From Nostoc commune NIES-4072 (GTDB taxonomy: Bacteria; Cyanobacteriota; Cyanobacteriia; Cyanobacteriales; Nostocaceae), in contig NZ_BDUD01000001.1 in assembly GCF_003113895.1 (NCBI RefSeq), positions 1,215,821-1,279,820 on the forward strand: DNA of 64,000 nt, in the 5' to 3' direction. The notes under the pieces were generated by a model that was not told the origin of the DNA, did not search any database, and saw nothing but the letters and a program-made list of their open reading frames with translations. The position numbers and the translations under genes were made by a program. Each line of letters starts with the position of its first letter. Positions within the stretch are counted from its first letter, which is position 1. Positions 36,555 through 45,350 of this stretch are shown piece by piece.

Positions 36555-36957
36555 GAAACTTTGCTTCCGGTTTGATCTAAATTTGAGTTTGGGAATTGAC
36601 CCAAAAAAGTTTGCTCGTGCAATAAGCACCCTGTAGCGTCAAATATGCAAAACTGGTAAAAAATCCCAGGCACACTGAGTAAAAATGTACAAATAGAAAC
36701 AAAGAATCCCGAATTTACATAAACGGGCTGGCAATGTAGATTGTAATTGATAAAGTTACCATCCACGTAACAAAATCATCAGAACCCCCAAGTTGTTGGG
36801 TTTCGTTCCTCGATTCAACCTACACATTTTTATTTTTTGGGCTTAACCAAACTGTATTGACACCGCTAGAACGCCAGCAATATACACAAGAAAATCTGAG
36901 ATTTTTGGGTTATAAAGCTGCATTGTAGTTCAGAAAAAGCTGTAAAATTTGGGAAAA
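36555..36957. other. spacer between nucleoside hydrolase and hypothetical gene
   Basis: About 400 bases; I see no gene or repeat with support. Confidence 0.45.
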
Positions 36958-37617
36958 CTAGAAATTAAGCATTATCAGATTTTGATTGTTCTGGTACTGT
37001 CGCCGGCGGGGGTATTTCCTCACGCTCACAGGGCGCTCTACCGTGACCTGAAGTTTTTCGTCAGCCTCTTGAGGGTCTATATCAGTTGCATTACCACCAA
37101 TCTCAACAATTACAGGGTTTTTTCCGGTATTTAATTTCGCTAGCTGCTCATTATTAAAGCTAGCAAAAATCGCTTTCCCATTTTCTGCAACTTTTGCCCT
37201 AGCGATCGCAATATTAGAGAACTTACCAATTTTTATCTCAATTTTATTTTGAGGCGAACTGTCTTGCTTGGGAAAGTTTTCTCCTGTCACCACTACATTG
37301 ATACGTTCGTTCTCGTACCTACTGTTATTTTCCGGTATAATCGACTGAGGAATACTGACGTAAAAATCTTTAGGACTGATGCTTTTTATAGACGCAACTT
37401 CGGATATGATTGCTGATTGAGTGCTAGTTTGCTGAGTGGATGTTGTAGTGCTTGTCTGACCTGAATTGTTGTTATTTGGCTGGCCAGTGCTATTAATTGT
37501 CTCTGCTTTACCCAACTCTACTGAAGTGAAAAGTAACAATAACGCTAGACTAAGGGATAGCAGAAAATAATAATATCTCTTGCTCACTCGTTTCCAGGGC
37601 ATGTTAAGTAAGCGCAT
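36958..37617 (-). CDS. secreted hypothetical protein
   Basis: The 219-residue product begins with a signal sequence (YYYFLLSLSLALLLLFTSV, ending near GKAET), followed by an Asn/Ser/Thr/Gln-rich linker (residues about 42-68) and a domain with INVVVTGENFPKQ and KIEIKIGKFSNIAIARAKVA, which looks like an immunoglobulin-like/IPT beta sandwich. The C-terminus is basic and then polar (RKYPRRRQYQNNQN). No enzyme motif is visible. An internal ATG five codons in (position 37602) is an equally possible start. Confidence 0.6.
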   Translation of the reverse strand: MRLLNMPWKRVSKRYYYFLLSLSLALLLLFTSVELGKAETINSTGQPNNNNSGQTSTTTSTQQTSTQSAIISEVASIKSISPKDFYVSIPQSIIPENNSRYENERINVVVTGENFPKQDSSPQNKIEIKIGKFSNIAIARAKVAENGKAIFASFNNEQLAKLNTGKNPVIVEIGGNATDIDPQEADEKLQVTVERPVSVRKYPRRRQYQNNQNLIMLNF

Positions 37618-37864
37618 AAAACAGTTTGAGTATTTTTAATTGACGTAACAATATCAATCTATTAAACTGCTCTTTTGTTTGATACTCTGGTTATTCGTAA
37701 TGTTTTTTATTACTCAGTGATATCTCGAAATTTGAGAAATGATCAGGATTTTGAGCGAGATAAAACCACTTTCTATTGTATTAGCGATCGCTGTCGTTAG
37801 TTGAAACACGTAATATCAAGTAACATTTAAGTATTTACTGCTCATGTATTAATTACCCCTTTTT

Positions 37865-38944
37865 ATGACACGTTCCACAAACCAGGTTTATCCCGTTATT
37901 TGGCACAATGACTCAGTGTCACTAATTGATCAAACGCGCTTACCAAACGAATATACATTTGTAGAAATTCACCGCAGTGAAGATATGGCGCGGGCAATTA
38001 AAACTATGATTGTCCGAGGTGCGCCAGCCATTGGTGTAGCTGCGGGGTATGGAATGTATCTTGGTGCCAGGGAAATTAAAACAAGCGATCGCCACGAATT
38101 TTTGCAACACTTAGATAAAGTAGCCCAGTTGTTGCGTTCTACTCGTCCAACGGCGGTGAATTTATTTTGGGCAATTAGCCGGATGCTGAAAGCCGCCTAC
38201 GAAACGCTGGGAACGGTAGAAGACATCAAGCAAACCCTTTTCCAAACAGCCCAAGCAATCAACGCTGAAGATTTGCAAACCTGTCAAGCGATCGGTGACA
38301 ATGGTTTGGCAGTGTTACCTGCTACCCCAGAAAAGCTAAGGTTACTTACTCACTGTAACGCTGGGGCGTTAGCTACTGCTGGTTATGGCACAGCTTTGGG
38401 TGTAGTGCGTTCTGCATGGAGAGAAGGACGTTTAGAACGTTTATTTGCCGACGAAACCCGTCCTCGTTTGCAAGGCGCAAAACTCACCACTTGGGAATGT
38501 GTGCAAGAAGGTATTCCAGTAACATTAATTACTGATAATATGGCAGCCCATTGCATGAAACAGGGTTTGATTCATGCTGTAGTTGTAGGCGCCGATCGCA
38601 TTGCTGCAAATGGCGATACTGCTAATAAAATTGGTACATATAGTGTTGCGATCGCGGCTAAGGCACATAATATCCCCTTCTTTGTCGCTGCACCCCTTTC
38701 TACTGTTGATTTTGAATTAGCCGATGGTAGCAAAATTCCGATTGAAGAACGCGAACCAACAGAAATTTATCAAGTTGGTGATACGATTCTCACTCCTGCG
38801 GGTGTAGATTTTTATAACCCAGCTTTTGATGTGACTCCGGCAGAGTTGATTACAGCCATCATTACAGAGAATGGAGCGATCGCACCTGATAAATTAGCGA
38901 AATCACAGTTAAAGCAATTACCGATTGGGTTAAATCCAAATTAA
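37865..38944 (+). CDS. mtnA: S-methyl-5-thioribose-1-phosphate isomerase
   Basis: The 359-residue product matches MtnA (eIF2B-alpha-like fold), which isomerises methylthioribose-1-phosphate to methylthioribulose-1-phosphate in methionine salvage. It has [20 protein letters not shown], the catalytic cysteine in [18 protein letters not shown], and the catalytic Asp in [20 protein letters not shown]. Length is normal for the family. No other salvage gene is adjacent. Confidence 0.93.
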   Translation: MTRSTNQVYPVIWHNDSVSLIDQTRLPNEYTFVEIHRSEDMARAIKTMIVRGAPAIGVAAGYGMYLGAREIKTSDRHEFLQHLDKVAQLLRSTRPTAVNLFWAISRMLKAAYETLGTVEDIKQTLFQTAQAINAEDLQTCQAIGDNGLAVLPATPEKLRLLTHCNAGALATAGYGTALGVVRSAWREGRLERLFADETRPRLQGAKLTTWECVQEGIPVTLITDNMAAHCMKQGLIHAVVVGADRIAANGDTANKIGTYSVAIAAKAHNIPFFVAAPLSTVDFELADGSKIPIEEREPTEIYQVGDTILTPAGVDFYNPAFDVTPAELITAIITENGAIAPDKLAKSQLKQLPIGLNPN

Positions 38945-39049
38945 TGGAGAACTTGCGCCGAGTTCTCGATAACTGTAAATCCAAATAACGGAAACTTTAT
39001 AGGGCAATATGGTTCGGTTAAGGCAAGAGACGCGATAAATTAAGGCAAG

Positions 39050-39114
39050 AGACGCGATAAATCGCCGTCTCTACAAAGGACTAATTCTTGTAAATACGGC
39101 GATTTATCGCGTCT
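39050..39114. repeat. 19-bp inverted repeat (AGACGCGATAAATCGCCGT)
   Basis: The two 19-bp arms (39050..39068 and 39096..39114) are perfect complements around a 27-base loop. A partial direct copy of the left arm (AGACGCGATAAAT) precedes it near 39028. Palindromes of this type are abundant in Nostoc spacers; here it may also terminate mtnA. Confidence 0.75.
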
Positions 39115-39240
39115 TTGGATCTAGGGCATGTCATCAAAAAACCTTATCCGAACCGTATTGAAATCTGACGGATCAAAATTTATCAGCAATTTTTTCAATA
39201 ATTTTATCTAAACTTTATATTTTAACTAAATTCAATAAGT

Positions 39241-39570
39241 AAAATCCGCAATTACTTTCTCAAAAGAAGCTTTGACTTTCTCAAACCCCAGTTTGCTTTC
39301 TGATTTTGGTGTTTTCCGCAAGTAAAATCAGCTTTGACTTTCTCAAACCCCAGTTTACTTTCTCATTTCGGTGTTTTCCGCAAGTAAAATCAGCTTTTGC
39401 TTTCTCAAAATAAGTAGGACTTACGCAAACTCTACGATTCTTGGCGTTCTTGGCGTCTTGGCGGTTCGAGAAATTAAGCTTTTTAGCGCTTTTTGCGTAA
39501 GTCCTAATAAGGTTTGACTTACTCAAACCCCAGTTTGCTTTCTGATTTTGGTATTTTTTGCAAATAAAAT
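39241..39570. repeat. second 63-bp-type array, interrupted by a MITE
   Basis: Modules of the 18267..18539 family recur here: ACTTTCTCAAA-CCCCAGTTT, TTTTGGTGTTTTCCGCAAGT and AAAATCAGCTTTGAC, again in 63-bp steps. The DnaA-box-like core is mostly TTTTCCGCA here, not TTTTCCACA. The array is split at 39415..39506 by a 92-bp MITE copy and resumes afterwards, so the array predates that insertion. Confidence 0.8.
39415..39506 (-). repeat. 92-bp MITE-like element, copy 3, inside the array
   Basis: The TAGGACTTACGCA ends and the internal sequence match the 93-bp family in inverse orientation, with a few differences (for example AGCGCTTTTTGC in place of AGCAATTTTTGC). The flanks ATAAG / ATAAG are a perfect 5-bp duplication. 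Confidence 0.9.
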
Positions 39571-39622
39571 GCCATTTGCTACGTGTACACACAAGTCTTT
39601 TAGAGTTGCGCTACAGGCTTTA

Positions 39623-39700
39623 GATCCCCCCAACCCCCCGATAAATTGGGGGACAAAAAGCTTTCAATGTCCCCTTTAAAAAGGGGGATTTAGGGGGATC
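39623..39700. repeat. GATCCCCC...GGGGGATC palindromic repeat
   Basis: The outer arms GATCCCCC and GGGGGATC enclose further C- and G-runs, forming a strong nested hairpin just downstream of the minus-strand icd gene. It is a common Nostoc spacer repeat and may terminate icd. Confidence 0.65.
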
Positions 39701-39725
39701 AATTGACTAATTAACCCTAGTAGAC

Positions 39726-41147
39726 TTAAACAAAATGCTGAATAATTGCCTCAGCAAATTCAGAACATTTTAAAGGTTCAACTGGTGGTTCTAGCAACCG
39801 GGCTAAATCGTAGGTGACTTGACTATTTGCGATCGCATCGCTTAAACCTTTCTTAATTAGGTCTGCGGCTTCTTGCCAACCCATAAATTCCAGCATCATC
39901 ACACCAGACAAAATCACTGAACCAGGATTAATCCGATCTAAGCCGGCGTGTTTGGGTGCAGTGCCGTGGGTAGCTTCAAATATGGCACTAGAATCACCAA
40001 TATTCGCCCCTGGCCCCATTCCTAATCCCCCAACAATCGCAGCCGCCGCATCAGACAAATAATCGCCGTTTAAGTTCATCGTCGCCAAAATCGAATACTC
40101 ATCCGGTCTGGTTTGGATTTGTTGAAAAATACTGTCAGCAATTCGGTCATTCACCAAAACTTTCTCTTTCCATTTGCCATCGCCGTGGGTTGCCCAAATT
40201 GTGTTAAGAACAGTTTCAACTTCCTTGACAATTTGCCCTTTCTTCTCTTCAGTGAGACTATCAAACCCAGGATCAATCTCGCGGGCGTTTTCTTCCAAGG
40301 AAATATTCGGATTTTTTTCCTTGTTGCTCAAAATCCAAGATTCTCGTTCGGTGACAGTTTCTTGGCGAAATTCGCTGGTTGCTAGTTCATAGCCCCAATC
40401 GCGGAAAGCGCCTTCAGTATACTTCATGATGTTGCCCTTATGCACCAGAGTCACTTGTTGCTTGTGCTTGGGCAATAGCAAAGCGTGTTTGATGGCACGT
40501 CTGACTAGACGCTGGGAACCAGTTTTGCTGATGGGTTTGATGCCAATACCAGAATCAAGAGGAATGCGTTTTTTCCCGTGTTCTGGGGTGGCGGGGATCA
40601 GTTCTTCATTGAGAATTTTAATTAAGCGATCGCCAATTTCGCTACCTTGTCGCCACTCAATGCCCAAATAAATATCTTCCGTATTCTCCCGATAAACAAT
40701 TACATCCAGCTTTTCGGGATTTTTGTGCGGTGAAGGCGTACCTGCATAGTAACGGCAAGGACGCACGCAAGCATACAAGTCAAAAATTTGTCGCAGCGCT
40801 ACATTTAAAGAACGAATTCCCCCCCCAACGGGAGTAGTCAAAGGCCCTTTAATAGCTACACCATATTCTTCAATTGCCGTTAGAGTGTCTTGAGGTAAAT
40901 ATTGATATGTTCCGTATAAATCGCAGGCTTCGTCCCCAGCGTAAACCTTGAACCAACTAATTTGACGCTGACCCTTATATGCTTTGGCTACCGCAGCATC
41001 GAGGACTTTTTGGGTAGCAGGCCAGATGTCTATGCCTGTGCCGTCGCCACGAATAAAGGGGATAATTGGATTGTCCGGTACGATTGGTTCACCATTTTTG
41101 AAGGTGATTTTTGCTCCGGTTGCGGGGGGGGTAATCTTTTCGTACAT
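39726..41147 (-). CDS. icd: NADP-dependent isocitrate dehydrogenase
   Basis: The 473-residue product matches the long cyanobacterial form of isocitrate dehydrogenase, which makes 2-oxoglutarate, the carbon skeleton for ammonia assimilation and the nitrogen-status signal. It has [16 protein letters not shown], the substrate loop [31 protein letters not shown], and the NADP region [12 protein letters not shown]. The family insert around residues 240-300 ([12 protein letters not shown]) is present. The gene stands alone; in this group it is often under NtcA control, but I did not identify an NtcA site with confidence. Confidence 0.95.
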   Translation of the reverse strand: MYEKITPPATGAKITFKNGEPIVPDNPIIPFIRGDGTGIDIWPATQKVLDAAVAKAYKGQRQISWFKVYAGDEACDLYGTYQYLPQDTLTAIEEYGVAIKGPLTTPVGGGIRSLNVALRQIFDLYACVRPCRYYAGTPSPHKNPEKLDVIVYRENTEDIYLGIEWRQGSEIGDRLIKILNEELIPATPEHGKKRIPLDSGIGIKPISKTGSQRLVRRAIKHALLLPKHKQQVTLVHKGNIMKYTEGAFRDWGYELATSEFRQETVTERESWILSNKEKNPNISLEENAREIDPGFDSLTEEKKGQIVKEVETVLNTIWATHGDGKWKEKVLVNDRIADSIFQQIQTRPDEYSILATMNLNGDYLSDAAAAIVGGLGMGPGANIGDSSAIFEATHGTAPKHAGLDRINPGSVILSGVMMLEFMGWQEAADLIKKGLSDAIANSQVTYDLARLLEPPVEPLKCSEFAEAIIQHFV

Positions 41148-41513
41148 CGTTCACACACTCCTAATCGATACGCTGCTATTCAAAAAAAACCTTATGTGGC
41201 AGGCTTATATTTTAGGTACTGGGGATTGCGTACTGGGGATTGGGAAGAGACACGAAGTGATTTTTTCAATAATTCACCCTTGTCCTCCATGTCCCCTCAG
41301 TCGTAGTACCCAGTCCCTAGTCCCCAGTTCCTAGTCTCCAGATTTTCCCCCTGTTCCCCTTGTACCTTATTTGGGGATTAAGTGTGGGATTCAGTGAAGC
41401 GATCGCAATTTTGTACGATCAAAAATAGTAAACTACTTTTCGCTATCAGTGCTTCACCTTAGAGGAGCCAGATAGCTTAACGCTCTTTCACTGACCGCTA
41501 AAACAAGAATGGC
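41148..41513. other. spacer with TACTGGGGATTG-type short repeats
   Basis: About 365 bases between divergent icd and gun4, with heptamer-like repeats near 41216-41245 and 41305-41345 (CCCAGTCCCTAGTCCCCAGT). No gene is visible; both promoters should be here. Confidence 0.55.
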
Positions 41514-42242
41514 ATGACAGACCCAATGATTTTATCAGGCCCTGCAAATGACATCGACTCCCTCCGAAGACCATTAATCGCTGGGTCTGAAAAAGTCCAA
41601 CAACAGATAATCCCACAATTAGCTGAGTTGGGTAATGAGGGATTAGACGTGTTGATGGAATTTTTACTGAAACGGCGTGAGAACCCAGCGACTTGGATCG
41701 ATGGCAAAGCTTACCAAGTTCTCTATAACTCTGATGCACCTCAAGCCAAAGAATTTCTGCGCTCTTGTTTTCCTGAAGGAATTGTACCTCTAAAATCAGA
41801 GTGCGGGATAAACTACAATTCTTTGCAACAGCTACTAGCTGCTCAAGACTTCCAAGCAGCCGATCGCGTCACCATCGAAAAAATGTGTGAACTATCAGGG
41901 CCAACGGCTGTACAACGAAAATGGTTGTACTTTACTGAGGTAGAAAATACCTCGGCTGTTGACTTGCAAACCATTAACAACCTCTGGTTAGTCCACTCAG
42001 AAGGTAAATTTGGTTTTTCAGTACAGCGAGAAATCTGGTTAAGTTTGGGTAAAAACTGGGAGAATTTCTGGCCGAAAATTGGCTGGAAAGCAGGTAATAA
42101 CTGGACGCGATACCCTAACGGGTTTACCTGGGATTTGAGTGCGCCTAGAGGTCACTTACCCCTCTCAAATCAACTTCGGGGAGTACGAGTCTTTGCTTCT
42201 TTACTCTCTCACCCAGCTTGGTCAAAGAATCCAGAAAAATGA
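41514..42242 (+). CDS. gun4: Gun4 porphyrin-binding regulator of Mg-chelatase
   Basis: The 242-residue product has an N-terminal helical domain (residues about 1-85) and the GUN4 core (about 90-235): DFQAADRVTIEKMCELSG, INNLWLVHSEGKFGFSVQREI, WTRYPNGFTWDLSAPRGHLP. GUN4 binds protoporphyrin IX and its Mg form and stimulates magnesium chelatase in chlorophyll synthesis. The two-domain length fits genuine cyanobacterial Gun4 rather than the many GUN4-domain fusion proteins. It ends 25 bases before the HicB-like gene. Confidence 0.92.
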   Translation: MTDPMILSGPANDIDSLRRPLIAGSEKVQQQIIPQLAELGNEGLDVLMEFLLKRRENPATWIDGKAYQVLYNSDAPQAKEFLRSCFPEGIVPLKSECGINYNSLQQLLAAQDFQAADRVTIEKMCELSGPTAVQRKWLYFTEVENTSAVDLQTINNLWLVHSEGKFGFSVQREIWLSLGKNWENFWPKIGWKAGNNWTRYPNGFTWDLSAPRGHLPLSNQLRGVRVFASLLSHPAWSKNPEK

Positions 42243-42267
42243 TTTTGAGCCTAAGGACAAACAGATT

Positions 42268-42438
42268 ATGATCAATTCCACCAATCGAGAATTCTACGTC
42301 ATCATTGAACGGGATGAAGATGGCTACTATGTTGGAGAAGTTCCTCAGTTAAAAGCTTGTTACAGCCAGGGAGAAACAATTGATGAGTTGATGGCTAATA
42401 TGAAACAAGTAATTGAACTCTGTTTAGAGGATGTCTAA
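42268..42438 (+). CDS. HicB-like small protein
   Basis: The 56-residue product matches the HicB antitoxin core (FYVIIERDEDGYYVGEVPQL, then CYSQGETIDELMANMKQVIE). I chose the ATG at 42268 because family homology begins there; an upstream in-frame ATG lies inside gun4. No HicA toxin is adjacent. Instead, a small gene overlaps its 3' end by 8 bases. It may be an orphan antitoxin or a regulator of unknown target. Confidence 0.8.
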   Translation: MINSTNREFYVIIERDEDGYYVGEVPQLKACYSQGETIDELMANMKQVIELCLEDV

Positions 42439-42688
42439 GAAGTCAAAAATGTCATGCTGTAGTCTGCGATCAGAGTATGACTTAAGGAGTTTAAGGATCA
42501 GAAAGTTTGGCCCTGAACGAAAAAGCTTTGGGAAGACAACAATTCGTTTAGAAGCGGATGTTGCAGAGGTTTTTCCCAATGCTGATGCCGTCAATGAGGC
42601 TCTAAGATTTCTGATTAGAGTTGTGCAGAACGACCAAGTTTCTGCACTTATAAAGCAGCCTCACAGTTCCTCGGAGGGAGCGGATTAA
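42431..42688 (+). CDS. small protein with ribbon-helix-helix-like tail
   Basis: The 85-residue product has KTTIRLEADVAEVFPNADAV followed by NEALRFLIRVV (residues about 35-68), a strand plus two-helix pattern reminiscent of RHH DNA-binding antitoxins. It overlaps the HicB-like gene by 8 bases and was probably translated with it. No standard toxin is visible. Its function is unknown. Confidence 0.55.
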   Translation: MSKKSKMSCCSLRSEYDLRSLRIRKFGPERKSFGKTTIRLEADVAEVFPNADAVNEALRFLIRVVQNDQVSALIKQPHSSSEGAD

Positions 42689-42746
42689 ACCTCCTAGTGC
42701 TTAGTTGGAAGTGCCGCAGATCCCTTGAAAATACCAAATTTTGATA

Positions 42747-43883
42747 ATGGCAAACGTTCGTCTAGAAGATATTAAGCGTAGGTTTAATAATGTCACCGCT
42801 ATTGAGGATATTACCTTTGAAATTCCTGATGGCGAGTTTTGGGTTTTAGTTGGGCCATCGGGTTGTGGGAAGTCTACAATTTTGCGAACGATCGCGGGTT
42901 TAGAAACCGCTACATCTGGCAAACTCTACATTGGCGATCGCTTGGTGAATAATATCCCAGCCAGACAAAGGGATGTAGCGATGGTGTTCCAAAACTACGC
43001 TCTCTATCCTCACATGAGTGTGGCCCAAAACATCGGCTTTGGCTTGCAAATGCGGAAGGTTGACCAGAAAATCATTCAAGAACGCGTGATGAATGTGGCG
43101 CGATCGCTTTCTCTCGATCACTTGCTGGATCGTAAACCCAAACAACTTTCCGGGGGACAGCAACAACGAGTAGCATTAGGGAGAGCGATCGCTCGTGAAC
43201 CCCAAGTGTTTTTGCTTGACGAACCTTTATCTAATTTAGATGCCCAATTACGCGATGATACAAGGGCAGAATTAAAACAGCTACATCAAGAGTTAGGTAT
43301 TACAACAATTTACGTCACCCACGATCAAGTCGAAGCGATGACTTTGGCTGATAAAATTGTCGTGCTAAATCGCGGGCGAATTCAACAAATTGGCGATCCC
43401 CAAACTATTTATGCAAGTCCTGCTAATCAGATGGTGGCAACTTTTTTAGGCAGTCCACCAATGAATATTTTGCCTGCAATCTATGAAAATAACGGTTTTG
43501 ATGTAAGTGGACAGTTATTAACAATCCCAGTAGTTGTGAAAGAGAAATTACAGTTGCGTCAGGGACACAGTTATGATTTGGGGATTCGTCCAGAGCATAT
43601 TTTTATTAACGAACCGCTAAGTCGCCTTAGCGCAGCCTCTCGAAGAGAAGAGCGCCAAGAAGTACAAGAAGTAAATGAGAGTCAGCTGATTGTGGAAGTT
43701 AAGGTAGTGGAACCTTTGGGAAGGGAAACTTTGATTCGTGCTGGTTTACCTGGTTCGCCCGTAGTGTTGAATATTCAGGTGGGCGGGGATGTGCGTCCGC
43801 GTCCAGGCGATCGCCTTTCTCTACAACTCGATTTAAATCAATTGTTTGTATTTGATTCCAAAACTGGAGACAGAATTTTATAA
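42747..43883 (+). CDS. ABC transporter ATPase, MalK/UgpC type
   Basis: The product has 378 residues. The ABC domain shows Walker A GPSGCGKST, Q-loop VFQNYALYPHMSV, signature LSGGQQQRVALGRAI, Walker B VFLLDEPLSNLD and the H-loop YVTHDQ. Residues about 240-378 form the TOBE/OB regulatory domain typical of importers of sugars or glycerol-3-phosphate. No permease or binding protein is adjacent, so it probably serves systems encoded elsewhere. An Arg/Glu-rich stretch (RLSAASRREERQEVQEV, DNA 43619..43677) looks like a dispersed repeat inserted in the OB domain. I use the ATG at 42747 rather than the TTG two codons upstream. Confidence 0.9.
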   Translation: MANVRLEDIKRRFNNVTAIEDITFEIPDGEFWVLVGPSGCGKSTILRTIAGLETATSGKLYIGDRLVNNIPARQRDVAMVFQNYALYPHMSVAQNIGFGLQMRKVDQKIIQERVMNVARSLSLDHLLDRKPKQLSGGQQQRVALGRAIAREPQVFLLDEPLSNLDAQLRDDTRAELKQLHQELGITTIYVTHDQVEAMTLADKIVVLNRGRIQQIGDPQTIYASPANQMVATFLGSPPMNILPAIYENNGFDVSGQLLTIPVVVKEKLQLRQGHSYDLGIRPEHIFINEPLSRLSAASRREERQEVQEVNESQLIVEVKVVEPLGRETLIRAGLPGSPVVLNIQVGGDVRPRPGDRLSLQLDLNQLFVFDSKTGDRIL

Positions 43884-43994
43884 AGAGTTTCTTAAACTGC
43901 CAGAAATAATCGTCAATTCCCAATTTTTTGTAACCAGAATCTAAGAAAATAAAAACTGTAATAGAGACTTAGTAGATTCCCTGCAAAAACTTAT

Positions 43995-44762
43995 ATGACT
44001 ATTAATCGACGGTATTTCTTGTTTTTACTGACATCAGGTGCGGGTGCTTTTGCGTTAGATGCTTGTGCATTAGCAGAGAAATCTCCTGACGGAAAAACTG
44101 CAACACCAAATACAATAGCAAATACAACACCAAATACAACAGGGGCTATCCAACTACCGCCTTTACCTTACGCCTATGAAGCACTAGAACCACACATCGA
44201 TGCCAAAACGATGCAATTTCACCACGATAAACACCACGCAACTTATGTAAAAAACCTGAATGCAGCGTTAGCCAAACATCCAGAACTCAAAGGTAAAAGT
44301 GTTGAAGAACTGTTGCGGAAACTTGACAATGTACCACAAGATATTCGCAATACAGTACGCAATAATGGCGGTGGTCATGTGAACCACTCAATGTTCTGGC
44401 AAATTATGAAGCCGAAAGGTGGGGGAGAACCAACAGGAAATATAGCCTCCGCGATTAATCAAAATTTTGGCTCTTTTGCAGCTTTCAAAAAACAGTTTAA
44501 CGAAGCTGGTGCTGGTCGTTTTGGTAGTGGTTGGGTTTGGCTAGTACATAATAAAGGTGGCAAGTTGGAAGTGACCACTACAGCTAATCAAGATACTCCC
44601 TTAAGCGCAGGTAAATATCCCATCTTGGGTAATGACGTATGGGAACATGCATATTATCTCAATTACCAGAATCGCCGCGCCGATTACTTAGATGCTTGGT
44701 GGAACGTGGTTAATTGGGATGAAATTAACAAGCGATTTGCAGCAGCAACTAAATTTGCCTGA
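43995..44762 (+). CDS. sodA: exported/membrane-anchored Mn-type superoxide dismutase
   Basis: The 255-residue product starts with [21 protein letters not shown], which combines a twin-arginine-like pair with a lipobox-like ALDAC, so it is probably exported and lipid- or membrane-anchored. After a Thr/Asn-rich linker the SOD fold begins ([30 protein letters not shown]). Metal ligands are in HHDKHH, NHSMFW, and [16 protein letters not shown] and ANQDTPL are the residues typical of Mn- rather than Fe-enzymes. It removes superoxide outside or at the membrane. A short hairpin follows at 44802..44827. Confidence 0.92.
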   Translation: MTINRRYFLFLLTSGAGAFALDACALAEKSPDGKTATPNTIANTTPNTTGAIQLPPLPYAYEALEPHIDAKTMQFHHDKHHATYVKNLNAALAKHPELKGKSVEELLRKLDNVPQDIRNTVRNNGGGHVNHSMFWQIMKPKGGGEPTGNIASAINQNFGSFAAFKKQFNEAGAGRFGSGWVWLVHNKGGKLEVTTTANQDTPLSAGKYPILGNDVWEHAYYLNYQNRRADYLDAWWNVVNWDEINKRFAAATKFA

Positions 44763-44801
44763 AAACAGACAATATTTTAGAGTTATAAACGCTTAAAAGC
44801 T

Positions 44802-44827
44802 GGCAACAGAAACAATATTCTGCTGCC
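44802..44827 (+). terminator. possible hairpin after sodA
   Basis: GGCAACAG and CTGCTGCC pair at 7 of 8 positions around a 10-base loop, 40 bases after the stop. Support is moderate because no clear T-run follows. Confidence 0.4.
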
Positions 44828-44892
44828 ATCTTTCTGGATATGATAAGCTCATCGTCATTCATTTTTTCAGAATGATTCGCTTGTATAGGGCT

Positions 44893-45016
44893 ATAGGACT
44901 AATAATTGATTTCTGAGAAAGCTCGGTACAGCTCAAAAAGTTTAATTCCTTACTCCCTAATCCCTACTCCCCGCCCACGTAGATAATTTCAAAAATCAAA
45001 TATGATTCATTCCTAT
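44893..45016. repeat. dispersed repeat, family 2
   Basis: The left end ATAGGACTAATAATTGATTT is mirrored by the right end (complement ATAGGAATGAATCATATTTG), comparable to 23705..23856. The interior is unrelated and partly made of CCCTA-type heptamers. Confidence 0.55.
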
Positions 45017-45152
45017 GATAAGCAAAACCACTGCATTGCATAGATTTGCCTAATAGTAAGGCTCTGCTCATAACTCCTCCCATCGTAAGAAGTGGTGTTA
45101 CACCTATCGTGCTGAATTACTTATGAAAAGCAAAAGCTATATAAGATTAAAA

Positions 45153-45245
45153 TAGGACTTACGCACACTCTACGAATTCTCGGCGCTCTTGGCGTCTTGG
45201 CGGTTCGAGAAATTAAGCTTTTTAGCAATTTTTGCGTAAGTCCTA
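45153..45245 (-). repeat. 93-bp MITE-like element, copy 4
   Basis: The complement appears identical to 151..243. TAAAA flanks both sides as a perfect 5-bp duplication. Confidence 0.92.
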
Positions 45246-45350
45246 TAAAACTTAAAATTTTGTCATGAGAACCCTTAAAATCATTTCTTCAAATGTGCAA
45301 TTTGAATAAAAACACTCTTGAGTCATTTTAATTATAAGGAGTATATTCTC

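Larger units (their letters stand above)
44828..45350. other. spacer with two dispersed repeats
   Basis: About 520 bases containing a family 2 repeat (44893..45016) and MITE copy 4 (45153..45245), each listed separately. No gene is seen. A good ribosome binding site (AAGGAG) near 45341 serves the next gene. Confidence 0.6.

Noticed and set aside
39281..39592. 103-codon minus-strand frame
   Set aside because: It reads across the 63-bp modules and the MITE; the equivalent frame in the first array is closed by stops.
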